DNA of 64,000 nucleotides from positions 364,001-428,000 of the forward strand of contig AP017913.1 in NCBI GenBank assembly GCA_002091395.1. The letters run 5' to 3'. This DNA comes from Candidatus Azobacteroides pseudotrichonymphae (GTDB lineage Bacteria > Bacteroidota > Bacteroidia > Bacteroidales > Azobacteroidaceae). The notes below the pieces were generated by a model. The model saw only the letters and a list, made by a program, of their open reading frames with translations. It did no database searches and was not told the origin of the DNA. Position numbers and translations under genes: made by a program. Shown here piece by piece: positions 9,573 to 20,011 of the stretch (position 1 is the stretch's first letter; every line of letters starts with the position of its first letter).

Positions 9573-9986
9573 CTAGTTTTAGATACTTGTACTTTTTCAT
9601 CATGATACACTGAATTATTTTTTAATACTTTGATAATTTATCAGCAATACTTTTAAAAAAGTTTGTGTATTTTGTTGTTAGTTTCGTGCTATTGTTTTAA
9701 AGTATACTCAAATTATGGTTGTTAAAAATTTTGTAGCTAGCTGTTGTTATTTAAAATTTAACGAGATTATTACTTACTGATAATTTATGGGAGTAATGTA
9801 AGTAGTATAATATCATTAATTATGATATTAAATTTGTAGTAATTTAAAGATTTTCGATTCATAAAAATTGAAAAATTTAATGTAACAATTTTGACGCTTT
9901 GTTAAAAGTAATTTCATTACTTCGATAAATTTAATGTTTTAGAAATAGATTTTGACTTTTAAAAGAATTGAAAATTTAAAAATTTG

Positions 9987-10661
9987 ATGGGCAGCATAAC
10001 AGAGAGGTTGAATTTTGTAAAAAAAAATTTAAAAAAAGGTGTTCGTTTAGTTGTAGTCTCAAAATTTCAAAATAATGAATCAATCATTGAAGCTTATAAT
10101 GCAGGACATCGCTTATTTGGAGAAAGCAGGGTACAAGAATTATGTTCTAAGTATAGAGCACTACCAAAAGATATAGAGTGGCATTTTATTGGGCATCTAC
10201 AAACAAATAAACTTAATTATATTATACCATTTGTAAATACAATTCATTCTGTAGATAGTTTGCGACTTTTAGACAGAATAAATCATTGTGCTTTAAAATA
10301 CAATTCTAATTATAGAATAAAAATTTTATTACAAATGCATATTGCACAAGAACCACATAAATTTGGGTTTTCTTTTGAAGAGATTGATTTTTTTTTAGAA
10401 AAAAAAATGTGGAAAAGTTTTAGAAACATAGATATTGTTGGGTTAATGGGGATGGCAACTTTCACTAAAAATCAAAATCAAATAAAAAAAGAATTTACTT
10501 CTCTTTCTATTTTTTTTTCAAAATTAAAGAATCAATATTTTTTTGAAAAAAAAAATTTTAAGGAATTGTCTATTGGGATGAGTGATGACTATTTATTAGC
10601 CGTTGAGTGTGGAAGTACGCTTGTGAGAATAGGAAGGGATATTTTTTGTAAAAAAAATTAA
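9987..10661 (+). CDS. yggS: YggS-family PLP homeostasis protein
   Basis: 224 residues from the ATG at 9987 (a TTG three bases upstream is less likely). Single-domain alanine-racemase-fold protein that binds PLP without known catalysis and maintains vitamin B6 balance. The PLP lysine is K26 in VVVSKF; ESRVQEL, WHFIGHLQTNK, GLMGMAT and LSIGMSDDY are the expected family blocks, and the closing R-I-G-R-D motif is present. It starts a plus-strand run, with a CPBP protease gene 16 bases downstream. Confidence 0.93.
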   Translation: MGSITERLNFVKKNLKKGVRLVVVSKFQNNESIIEAYNAGHRLFGESRVQELCSKYRALPKDIEWHFIGHLQTNKLNYIIPFVNTIHSVDSLRLLDRINHCALKYNSNYRIKILLQMHIAQEPHKFGFSFEEIDFFLEKKMWKSFRNIDIVGLMGMATFTKNQNQIKKEFTSLSIFFSKLKNQYFFEKKNFKELSIGMSDDYLLAVECGSTLVRIGRDIFCKKN

Positions 10662-10677
10662 AAAGTATTAAAAATTT

Positions 10678-11616
10678 ATGAATCTGAAAGGTAAATTTGA
10701 ACAATCGTCTGCCATTGTTCAAATTTTAATATTATTCTTTGTAATCATGGTAGGATTAGTATTTGTTACTATGGTTATTAATACCATTGTAATGGTAAAA
10801 TTTGAAATAGAATCTACAGCAGTAACTAAAGAAGTAATAAATTATATGATAGATTCATCAGAATGGACAAAGAATGTACAATTTTTTCAAATTGTAGGAG
10901 TATTCATTTTACCTGCAATAATTTGTGCATGGTTATTTAGTGATAATTATAAAAATTATTTAAGAATAGATACTTTTTTTCAGTTTCATACTATTTGCTT
11001 AGTAATGCTAAGCATGTTAATAATCATTCCTATTTTAAATAGCATTTATGAATTTAATCAACATATAGTTTTCTCGCAATATTTTAAAAATTTAGAGAAA
11101 TTGATTAAAAATCAAGAAAATTTTACTAAAAATATTATTGACAAAATGTTATGTATTCACTCTTGTCAAGATTTAATTTATACTATACTAATAGTATGTG
11201 TTTTTACATCTATAGGTGAAGAATTTATTTTTAGAGGTATTTTACAGAATATTTTGCATAAATTTATCAAAAATTCGCATATAGTTATATGGATAACTGC
11301 TGTATTTTTTAGTGTAGTTCACTTACAATTTTCTGGATTTTTACCGCGTGTATTACTAGGCGCTTACCTAGGTTATCTTTTATATTATACTGGGAACATT
11401 TGGGTCCCAATTTCAGCACATTTTACAAATAATTTCTTAGGTGTTATAAATTTTTATCTTTTTCAAAAAGAAATAAGATTAGCAAAGAAAATAGATAGTA
11501 TTGGAGGTGGTTCTACATGGTGGCTATCTATTGTATCATTAGTAATATTTTTTATTATCTTTTACCACATAAAAAATAATAAAAGTAATACTTCTAATCT
11601 TTCAAAAGAATTTTGA
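10678..11616 (+). CDS. CPBP-family intramembrane metalloprotease
   Basis: 312 residues with several membrane helices. The three CPBP (Abi/Rce1-type) motifs are present in order: EEFIFRG (Glu181, Glu182, Arg186), FSVVH (His215) and HFTNN (His248, Asn252), which together form the membrane-embedded active site. The C-terminal segment is a further helix with a basic tail. Bacterial members process membrane or prenylated proteins; the substrate here is unknown. It is closely spaced after yggS and 32 bases before panB. Confidence 0.88.
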   Translation: MNLKGKFEQSSAIVQILILFFVIMVGLVFVTMVINTIVMVKFEIESTAVTKEVINYMIDSSEWTKNVQFFQIVGVFILPAIICAWLFSDNYKNYLRIDTFFQFHTICLVMLSMLIIIPILNSIYEFNQHIVFSQYFKNLEKLIKNQENFTKNIIDKMLCIHSCQDLIYTILIVCVFTSIGEEFIFRGILQNILHKFIKNSHIVIWITAVFFSVVHLQFSGFLPRVLLGAYLGYLLYYTGNIWVPISAHFTNNFLGVINFYLFQKEIRLAKKIDSIGGGSTWWLSIVSLVIFFIIFYHIKNNKSNTSNLSKEF

Positions 11617-11648
11617 TTAATATATTTATTGAAAATTAAAAATTATTT

Positions 11649-12473
11649 ATGTCTGATAATATAAAAAATACTCGTAAAATTACTATTCAACGTTTGATTG
11701 AGATGAAAGGTGATGGGGAGAAAATTTCTATGCTAACTGCTTATGATTATTCTCTAGCATTTATTTTAGACAAAACAAAAATAGATGTAGTTTTGGTTGG
11801 AGATTCGGCTTCTAACGTGATGGCTGGAAATGTTAATACTCTTCCTATTACTTTAAATCAAATGATTTGGCATGCTAAATCAGTGCGCAAGGCAGTACAA
11901 AGAGCTTTACTTTGTGTTGATATGCCTTTTGGATCATATCAAGGCTCTTCTAAAAAAGCTGTTTATTCAGCTATTCGTATAATAAAAGAAACTGGTGCTG
12001 ATTCAGTTAAAATAGAAGGTGGTAAAGAAGTACAAAAATCTATTGAACGAATACTTTCAGCTGGCATTCCTATTATGGGTCATTTAGGGTTAACTCCACA
12101 ATCTATTAATAAATTTGGCACTTATACTGTTAGAGCAAAAGAAGAAAATGAAGCTCAAAAATTAATTGATGATGCTTTTTTATTAGAAAAATTAGGTTGT
12201 TTTAGTATTGTTTTAGAAAAAATTCCTGCTGAATTGGGGAGAAAAGTAGCTAAAAATTTATCTATCCCTACTATAGGTATAGGAGCTGGCCCTTATGTAG
12301 ATGGGCAAGTATTAGTTTTACAAGATATGTTGGGTATTAGTAAAGATTTTGCTCCACGTTTTGTCCGTCGTTATGTAGACTTGTACAGTGTTATTAAAAA
12401 ATCTATTGAACAGTATGTTCAAGATGTAAAAAACATAGATTTTCCTAATAAAAAAGAATCATATTGGCAATGA
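11649..12473 (+). CDS. panB: 3-methyl-2-oxobutanoate hydroxymethyltransferase
   Basis: 274 residues. First step of pantothenate synthesis, adding a hydroxymethyl group from methylene-THF to ketoisovalerate. The Mg2+-binding block [11 protein letters not shown] (Asp52), the MPFGSYQGS loop, [15 protein letters not shown] and the catalytic region [10 protein letters not shown] are intact, and [14 protein letters not shown] near the C-terminus is typical. Its stop overlaps the nspC start (ATGA). PanD, the aspartate branch of the pathway, is encoded elsewhere in the window. Confidence 0.97.
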   Translation: MSDNIKNTRKITIQRLIEMKGDGEKISMLTAYDYSLAFILDKTKIDVVLVGDSASNVMAGNVNTLPITLNQMIWHAKSVRKAVQRALLCVDMPFGSYQGSSKKAVYSAIRIIKETGADSVKIEGGKEVQKSIERILSAGIPIMGHLGLTPQSINKFGTYTVRAKEENEAQKLIDDAFLLEKLGCFSIVLEKIPAELGRKVAKNLSIPTIGIGAGPYVDGQVLVLQDMLGISKDFAPRFVRRYVDLYSVIKKSIEQYVQDVKNIDFPNKKESYWQ

Positions 12474-13612
12474 TTAATTTTTCTAAAGTACCACTTCCCG
12501 CTTATGTAATAGACGAGAAATTGCTTCGTAAAAATTTATTAATAATAAAATCAGTTCAAGAACAAGCGGAAGTAGAAATAATATTGGCCATTAAGGCATT
12601 TTCTGTATGGAAAGTGTTTGACATTATTAAGGAGTACATTGATTGTACTACAGCAAGTTCTGCTTGGGAAGCAAAGTTGTCTTTTGAAAAATTTGGAAGT
12701 AAAGTGCATACATATTCACCTGCTTATAGCGAAAAGAATTTTTCAATTATTAAATCTTGTAGTTCGCATATTATATTTAATTCATTGTCACAATTTTATC
12801 GTTTTCATAAAGAAATTTTAAATAGTCCAAATAAAATTTCATGTGGACTGCGTATCAATCCTGAATACTCAAGAGTGAAAATAAATCTATGTAATACTAC
12901 TCTCTTAGGATCTCGGTTAGGCATTGTAAAAGAAGAATTAGGTAGTGGATTGCCTTATGGTGTGGATGGACTTCATTTTCATACTTTGTTTGAATCGGAT
13001 TCTTATGATTTAGAAAATACATTAAAACATGTAGAGAATAAATTTGGAAATTTTTTCTCAAAAATAAAATGGTTAAATATGGGAGGAGGTCATTTGATAA
13101 CAAAAAAAGGTTACAATGTAGATCACTTAATAAGTATATTACAAAATTTTAAAAAAAAATATCCTCATTTGAGAATTATTTTAGAACCAGGTTCTGCTTT
13201 TTTTTGGGAAACTGGAGTTTTAGCTTCTTCTATAGTAGATATTGTGAAAAATAATGGGATATTAACAGCTATTTTAGACATTTCTTTTACTTGTCATATG
13301 CCGGATTGTCTTGAGATCCCATACAAACCAAAGATTAGAGGTGCTTGTCAAAAATTACAAAATGGGAAATATACTTATTGTTTTGGTGGTAATTCTTGTT
13401 TAGGTGGTGATTTTATGTGCAGTTGGTCTTTTGATAAAGAATTACAAATAGGGGATATAATTGTTTTTGAAGACATGATCCACTATACAATAGTAAAAAC
13501 TACAATGTTTAATGGTATACATCATCCGAATTTATGTATGTGGAAAGTAAATGATACATTAGAAATGTATAAACAATTTGATTATAATGATTACAAAAAC
13601 AGGATGAGTTAA
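12470..13612 (+). CDS. nspC: Carboxynorspermidine decarboxylase
   Basis: 380 residues from the ATG at 12470, which overlaps the panB stop by 4 bases; a TTG at 12464 is a less likely start. Fold-III PLP decarboxylase that forms spermidine or norspermidine from the carboxylated precursor, the alternative polyamine route used in Bacteroidetes. The PLP lysine is K42 in [31 protein letters not shown] and the cysteine-containing active-site loop [10 protein letters not shown] are present. The partner carboxynorspermidine dehydrogenase is not in this window. Confidence 0.93.
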   Translation: MINFSKVPLPAYVIDEKLLRKNLLIIKSVQEQAEVEIILAIKAFSVWKVFDIIKEYIDCTTASSAWEAKLSFEKFGSKVHTYSPAYSEKNFSIIKSCSSHIIFNSLSQFYRFHKEILNSPNKISCGLRINPEYSRVKINLCNTTLLGSRLGIVKEELGSGLPYGVDGLHFHTLFESDSYDLENTLKHVENKFGNFFSKIKWLNMGGGHLITKKGYNVDHLISILQNFKKKYPHLRIILEPGSAFFWETGVLASSIVDIVKNNGILTAILDISFTCHMPDCLEIPYKPKIRGACQKLQNGKYTYCFGGNSCLGGDFMCSWSFDKELQIGDIIVFEDMIHYTIVKTTMFNGIHHPNLCMWKVNDTLEMYKQFDYNDYKNRMS

Positions 13613-13672
13613 TATATAATTTATTATATAATTATATATAGTTAGTAATTTATGTTTTTAATATTTAATGTA

Positions 13673-13705
13673 TTTGGAATAAATTAAAATAAGTAGTAGA
13701 TTTGG
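13673..13705 (+). promoter_or_regulatory. Bacteroidetes-type promoter for the rRNA operon
   Basis: TTTG at 13673-13676 and TAGATTTG at 13698-13705 are exact matches to the Bacteroidetes -33 (TTTG) and -7 (TAnnTTTG) elements, with a 21-base spacer that fits the family range. Transcription would start near 13711, leaving a leader of about 160 bases before mature 16S rRNA. Confidence 0.65.
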
Positions 13706-13770
13706 CATGAGTTTTTATAGTTAATGGTCTTTGAAATTTTTCCATAATTGTCATAGTATAAGTTTCTGAG

Positions 13771-13800
13771 CACATGTCTTTCATTTATGGAAGACATGTG
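13771..13800 (+). promoter_or_regulatory. Hairpin in the 16S rRNA leader
   Basis: CACATGTCTT (13771-13780) pairs perfectly with AAGACATGTG (13791-13800), and the inner bases can extend the stem. It lies between the promoter and the mature 16S 5' end, where leader hairpins for processing or antitermination are usual. No T run follows, which argues against a terminator. Confidence 0.45.
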
Positions 13801-13872
13801 TAAGGATGGGTTGTAAGTTTCTCTGTTGGAAATATTAGTTAGTAAATAAGTGATTAATAATTTGTGATATTT

Positions 13873-15398
<1,526 letters not shown>

Positions 15399-15552
15399 TG
15401 GAGAAAGTTATTAATTAATGTAGAAACAGAGATTTCTTACCTTGTACTATGGATTATGGAATTATTTTTATAATATTTTATTAGTTCATGAATTTTAAAA
15501 TTTGTGAATTGTTTTGAGATGTGATGAATGAGCTAGACTTTTTAGCTAATGA

Positions 15553-15627
15553 AGTCCTATAGCTCAGCTTGGTTAGAGCACTTCTCTGATAAGGAAGGGG
15601 TCGACAGTTCAAATCTGTCTAGGACTA
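15553..15627 (+). tRNA. tRNA-Ile (GAT)
   Basis: 75 bases. Acceptor stem AGTCCTA pairs with TAGGACT; the anticodon loop CTGATAA carries GAT; the T arm has GTTCAAATC. CCA is not encoded. It is the first of two spacer tRNAs after 16S rRNA, the usual arrangement in Bacteroidetes rRNA operons. Confidence 0.95.
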
Positions 15628-15636
15628 CTATAATAT

Positions 15637-15710
15637 GGGGAATTAGCTCAGATGGCTAGAGCATCTGCTTTGCACGCAGAATGTCAAGGGTTCAAGTCCC
15701 TTATTCTCTA
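15637..15710 (+). tRNA. tRNA-Ala (TGC)
   Basis: 74 bases. The acceptor stem GGGGAAT pairs with ATTCTCT through two G-T pairs; the anticodon loop TTTGCAC carries TGC; T arm GTTCAAGTC. CCA is not encoded. It lies 9 bases after tRNA-Ile. Downstream only 73 bases of AT-rich sequence separate it from the convergent recR gene, where 23S rRNA would be expected. Confidence 0.95.
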
Positions 15711-15783
15711 CAGTTGATTGTGTATTTATTTAAATTTGTAGTTTAAAATAAATAAATAAATAAATGTAATTTTTGCTATATTA

Positions 15784-16416
15784 TTACAAGTGTTTATTCT
15801 CTATGTTTTTATTAAAATCGATGCGGTTTAATATAGATTTACCTAGCGTAATTTCATCTGTATATTCTATTTCATCTCCGATAGAAATTCCACGTGCAAG
15901 TACTGAAATTTTTGCATTTGTATTAGAAGAAAGTTTTTTATAAATGTAAAAATTAGTTGTGTCTCCTTCCATTGTTGTACTTAATGCCAAAATAATTTCT
16001 TTCACTTTATTATTTTTAACCCTTTCTATCAAACTCTGTATCTGTAGATTATTCGGACTAATACCTTCAATTGGAGAAATGATTCCACCTAGTACATGGT
16101 ACAGCCCATGATATTGTCTTGTATTTTCAATTGCTATTACTTCTTTAATATTTTCTACTATACAAATTATAGAGTTGTCACGTGATAAATCAGTACAGAT
16201 ATTACAAAATTCATTATCACAAATATTATAGCAAATTTTACAAAAATTAATTTTGTTACGGAATGTAATAATAGCTTTTCCAAAATTTTCTACTTCTTTA
16301 TGTGATCGTCTCAAAAAATGAAGTACCAATCTCAAAGCTGTTTTTCGACCAATGCCGGGTAATTTTGTAAATTCATTAACTGCATTTTCTAACAAAAACG
16401 AATGATAATTCTTCAT
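15784..16416 (-). CDS. recR: Recombination mediator RecR
   Basis: 210 residues. With RecF and RecO it loads RecA at gaps. The N-terminal helix-hairpin-helix ([12 protein letters not shown], residues 19-30), the four-cysteine zinc finger (Cys59, 62, 71, 74) and the Toprim region from about residue 80 ([11 protein letters not shown]) are all present. It is the last gene of a minus-strand run after fabG, 13 bases apart, and converges on the rRNA-tRNA cluster. Confidence 0.96.
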   Translation of the reverse strand: MKNYHSFLLENAVNEFTKLPGIGRKTALRLVLHFLRRSHKEVENFGKAIITFRNKINFCKICYNICDNEFCNICTDLSRDNSIICIVENIKEVIAIENTRQYHGLYHVLGGIISPIEGISPNNLQIQSLIERVKNNKVKEIILALSTTMEGDTTNFYIYKKLSSNTNAKISVLARGISIGDEIEYTDEITLGKSILNRIDFNKNIENKHL

Positions 16417-16429
16417 TTATAGAAACACA

Positions 16430-17176
16430 TTAAGTATTTATTCCCCCATCTACTTGAATAACTTGTCCTGTAATATAAGATGAAAGATCAGAAGCAAGAA
16501 ACAAAGCAACGTTTGCAATATCATCAGGGATTCCAGCACGCCGTAATGGAATTTGTTTTAACCAATCAGTTTTCATCTTTTCTGAAAGTTGATCTGTCAT
16601 TTTTGTAAAAATAAATCCAGGTGCGATAACATTTGCACGAACTCCACGACTTCCTATTTCTTTTGCAATAGATTTTGTTAATCCAACTATTCCAGCTTTA
16701 GAAGCTGAATAATTTACTTGTCCTGCATTTCCATGCACACCAACTACAGAGCTTATATTAATAATAGATCCTGATTTTTGTTTTATCATTTTTGGTATTA
16801 AAGCGTGAGTAAAATTAAAAACAGATTTTAAATTTGTATTAATAACTGAATCCCATTGCTCTTCGGTCATACGAATTATCAAATTATCACTAGTAATACC
16901 TGCATTATTAATTAAAATATCTATATGATTGAAATCATAAATTATTTTATCTATTATTTTGTGAGTAGATTTAAAATCAGATGCATCAGAAGTATAACAT
17001 TTTACATTTACTCCTAAAAGTTTTATTTCTTCTGTTGTGATTCTTGCGTTATCATCAATAACTAAATCAGTAAATGCTATATTAGAACCCTCTTTAGCGA
17101 AACAAATGGCAATTGATTTTCCAATTCCACGAGCAGCTCCAGTTACAATTGTTGTTTTCCCCTTTAATAAATTCAT
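16430..17176 (-). CDS. fabG: 3-oxoacyl-[acyl-carrier-protein] reductase
   Basis: 248 residues. Short-chain dehydrogenase of the type II fatty acid cycle, reducing beta-ketoacyl-ACP with NADPH. TGAARGIGK (12-20) binds NADP; the catalytic set is Asn115, Ser142 or 143, Tyr156 and Lys160 (YSASK), and the C-terminal QVIQVDGGINT is typical of FabG rather than other SDR enzymes. Upstream on the plus strand lies tRNA-fMet, divergently arranged. Confidence 0.95.
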   Translation of the reverse strand: MNLLKGKTTIVTGAARGIGKSIAICFAKEGSNIAFTDLVIDDNARITTEEIKLLGVNVKCYTSDASDFKSTHKIIDKIIYDFNHIDILINNAGITSDNLIIRMTEEQWDSVINTNLKSVFNFTHALIPKMIKQKSGSIINISSVVGVHGNAGQVNYSASKAGIVGLTKSIAKEIGSRGVRANVIAPGFIFTKMTDQLSEKMKTDWLKQIPLRRAGIPDDIANVALFLASDLSSYITGQVIQVDGGINT

Positions 17177-17310
17177 TATAAATTATAATTGTTATTTATG
17201 TTCCGCTACTCATATCATTGTATAGAGCAACTTTAAATTCTTAAAACACTCAGAAAGTTATGAAAAAATTTGTAAAAAAAAAAATATATATATATCTTGG
17301 GCTCATGTAT

Positions 17311-17383
<73 letters not shown>

Positions 17384-17469
17384 CTGTTGATTTATATTGT
17401 GGTCGTGTGTAGATTTTGCTTTTTGTGTGACACATAGTGTTTTATGTGGATTAGTTATGATGAATTAGC

Positions 17470-19764
17470 CTAATTTTGGTGCGATTTTTCTATAACTTTT
17501 CCATAACATATGGCGTCTACTACGGCAACTGTAGTTATGTTGACTATATCGCGCACTGAACTTGCGATGTCGGTAAAGTGAATTGGTTTTTTCAAACCCA
17601 TCTGGATCGGACCTATTATTTCTCCTACTTTCATTTCATGTAACAGTTTTTGAGCAATATTAGCGGAGCTCAAATTAGGAAAAATTAATGCATTTACGTC
17701 CTTTCCAAATAATCGATTGAATGGATATTTGCGATCTCGTAAAGTCTTATCAAGAGCGAAACCAACTTGCATTTCTCCATCTATTGATAGAGAAGGATAT
17801 TCTTCTTGCATGACCTTTATCATTTCATGCATACTAGCTGGACTTCCACCTGTATATGAACCAAAATTAGAATAAGATACTCCAGCAATTATTGGTTCTT
17901 GAGCAAAAAAACGTACTGTTTCAGCAGTCAATTTAGCGATATCTATAAGTTCTTCAGTTGATGGGTGTCTATTAACAAGTGTATCAGCTAAAAAATATGT
18001 TCCCTTTTGTCCTGTCAAAATATGCATAGCTCCAAAAGTAGTATGCCCTTCACGTATTCCTATTACTTCTTTAGCAACTTTAATAGTATTAGAATATTTT
18101 GTATAAACACCAGTAACGAAAGCATCGGCTTCACCTGTTTCTACCATCATCATACCAAAATAATTACGCTCAAACATTTTATCTATAGCTTCATCAAGAG
18201 TTGCTCCTTCACGTGCTCTTTTTTTTGCTAATAAAGCAGCATATTTACGACGCCTACACATTTCACTATCATGACGCAGATTAATTATTTCTATGCCTTC
18301 TAAATCAATATGATTTTCTATAGCTAATTTCGCAATACGCTCATCATTTCCTAGTAAAATAGGATGTGCAATTTTTTCATCTCTAACTTGTGCCGCTGCT
18401 TTTAGCATATTTTCATGTGATCCTTCAGCAAATACAACACGTTTAGGAGTTTTAGAAGCTATATCACTTAATTGACGAATAAGTTTATTATCGTAACCCA
18501 TTAAATCCTGTAAATAATTTTCATACTTACTCCAATTGAAATCATTTTTCTTTGCTACTCCTGATTTTATAGCTGCTTTTGCTACAGCTATAGAAACACG
18601 TGTTAGTAATCGAGGATCCATTGGTTTAGGAATAATATACTCACGACCAAAATTCAAACAAGAAAGTCCATAAGCAGTATTTACAACATCAGGGACTGAC
18701 TCTTTTGCTAAATTAGCAATAGCTTTTACAGCTGCAAGTTTCATTTCTTCATTAATGCTAGTTGCCCTTGTGTCTAATGCTCCACGGAAAATATAAGGAA
18801 ATCCTAGTACATTATTTATTTGATTTGGATAATCAGAGCGACCAGTAGCAAAAATAATATCATGGCGAGAAGCTTTAGCCTTTTGATAAGATATCTCTGG
18901 ATTTGGGTTAGCTAACGCAAAAACAATCGGATCTTTAGCCATACTGCAAATCATATCTTTTGTCAAAACATTAGCAACTGATAAACCTAAAAATACATCT
19001 GAATCAATTATAGCCTCATTAAGAGTATATATTTTTCTTTTAGTAGCAAAAAAAAGTTTTTCAGGTGTTAAATCGGAACGATAGGTAGAAATAACCCCTT
19101 TGCTGTCACACATAACAATATTTTCTTTTTTAGCTCCTAAAGCCATATATAAACGTGTACATGAACTAGCTGATGCTCCAGCTCCGTTTACAACGATTTT
19201 TACGTTTTCAATACTTTTGCCAATTATTTCCAATGCATTAATTAATCCTGCAGAAGAAATAATTGCTGTTCCATGCTGATCATCATGCATTACAGGGATA
19301 TCTAATTCCGATTTTAATCTTTTTTCTATTTCAAAACACTCCGGAGCTTTAATGTCTTCTAAATTAATCCCTCCAAATGTTGGAGCAATTGCTTTAACAG
19401 CTTCAACAAATTTGTTGACATTTTTTTCATTTATTTCTATATCGAACACATCAATTCCAGCAAAAACTTTAAATAATAAGCCTTTACCTTCCATTACTGG
19501 TTTACTAGCAATTGCTCCAATATCTCCTAATCCTAATACAGCTGTTCCGTTAGAAATCACAGCAACTAGATTTCCTTTTGTTGTATAGTCGTATGATTTT
19601 TCAGGATTTTTTTTTATTGCTAAACATGGGTCAGCAACTCCTGGCGAATATGCTAAAGACAAATCATATTGAGTACTGTATGGTTTAGTTGGAATTACTT
19701 CTATTTTCCCAGGTTTTCCTTCAGAATGATACTGTAAAGCTTTTTCTCTGATTGTTTTTGACAT
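17470..19764 (-). CDS. maeB: Malic enzyme / phosphotransacetylase fusion
   Basis: 764 residues. The N-terminal part (about 1-410) is NAD(P)-malic enzyme, converting malate to pyruvate and CO2, with PYSTQYDLSLAYSPGVADPC, the MHDDQHGTAI metal site and VVNGAGASASS for nucleotide binding. The C-terminal part (about 430-764) is a phosphotransacetylase-like domain with VVFAEGSHENMLKAA and VSYSNFGSYTG. This fusion is standard for the MaeB class; the PTA part is usually regulatory in enterobacteria. The gene stands alone, divergent from carAB. In this context it probably supplies pyruvate and NADPH from C4 acids. Confidence 0.95.
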   Translation of the reverse strand: MSKTIREKALQYHSEGKPGKIEVIPTKPYSTQYDLSLAYSPGVADPCLAIKKNPEKSYDYTTKGNLVAVISNGTAVLGLGDIGAIASKPVMEGKGLLFKVFAGIDVFDIEINEKNVNKFVEAVKAIAPTFGGINLEDIKAPECFEIEKRLKSELDIPVMHDDQHGTAIISSAGLINALEIIGKSIENVKIVVNGAGASASSCTRLYMALGAKKENIVMCDSKGVISTYRSDLTPEKLFFATKRKIYTLNEAIIDSDVFLGLSVANVLTKDMICSMAKDPIVFALANPNPEISYQKAKASRHDIIFATGRSDYPNQINNVLGFPYIFRGALDTRATSINEEMKLAAVKAIANLAKESVPDVVNTAYGLSCLNFGREYIIPKPMDPRLLTRVSIAVAKAAIKSGVAKKNDFNWSKYENYLQDLMGYDNKLIRQLSDIASKTPKRVVFAEGSHENMLKAAAQVRDEKIAHPILLGNDERIAKLAIENHIDLEGIEIINLRHDSEMCRRRKYAALLAKKRAREGATLDEAIDKMFERNYFGMMMVETGEADAFVTGVYTKYSNTIKVAKEVIGIREGHTTFGAMHILTGQKGTYFLADTLVNRHPSTEELIDIAKLTAETVRFFAQEPIIAGVSYSNFGSYTGGSPASMHEMIKVMQEEYPSLSIDGEMQVGFALDKTLRDRKYPFNRLFGKDVNALIFPNLSSANIAQKLLHEMKVGEIIGPIQMGLKKPIHFTDIASSVRDIVNITTVAVVDAICYGKVIEKSHQN

Positions 19765-19842
19765 GTTTTTTGATATATAAATGTAAAATATAACGCTTGC
19801 TTTTCTTATAATTCAAAAAAATACATTATTCTGTAAATGTAT

Positions 19843-19869
19843 TAATATAACATTTTCAATGTTATATTA
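19843..19869. repeat. Perfect 12-bp hairpin between maeB and carAB
   Basis: TAATATAACATT (19843-19854) and its exact complement (19858-19869) flank TTC. It sits between two divergent genes, so it is unlikely to be a terminator for either; an operator or a leader hairpin in the maeB or carAB transcript is possible. Confidence 0.45.
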
Positions 19870-19887
19870 TATTCTATAATTGTTATA

Positions 19888-19915
19888 CTTAAACATAACA
19901 ATAATTTACTTAAAT
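19888..19915 (-). other. Weak dif-like (XerCD recombination) site candidate
   Basis: A 28-base segment with 11-6-11 architecture. On the minus strand one arm reads TTATGTTTAAG, matching the E. coli XerD arm TTATGTTAAAT at 9 of 11 positions, with spacer TTATTG and second arm ATTTAAGTAAA. It lies where strand base skew changes sign, as expected of a terminus. The XerC arm is a poor match and chance is a real possibility in such AT-rich DNA. Confidence 0.25.
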
Positions 19916-20011
19916 TGCTGTTTGGTGAGTTTGACACTTTCTTTTTATTTTTCACGAAAGTAAAAAATATTAACTATTTGTGCCAACAAAATATGAAATA
20001 ATTATGTTTTT

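Larger units (their letters stand above)
8513..9986. other. 1.5-kb nearly gene-free divergent region with several hairpins
   Basis: Between the divergent glyA and yggS genes there is no recognisable gene except one doubtful 63-residue frame. Perfect AT-rich inverted repeats occur at 8751-8788 (18-bp arms), about 8970-8994 (9 bp), 9221-9246 (10 bp) and 9808-9830 (9 bp). Terminator-like hairpins in a divergent region, with no gene ending nearby, suggest remains of lost genes or small untranslated transcripts. The plus strand is G- and T-biased. Confidence 0.5.

Noticed and set aside
9350..9610. 86-codon minus-strand frame over the 9381-9572 ORF
   Set aside because: Composition is rich in Leu, Asn and Thr without structure; it reads as the shadow of the plus-strand frame, itself doubtful.
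19843..19869. The 12-bp hairpin as a dif site
   Set aside because: The arms are separated by only 3 bases and the CAT-ATG distance (5) differs from that of dif (10). The neighbouring 19888-19915 segment fits better.
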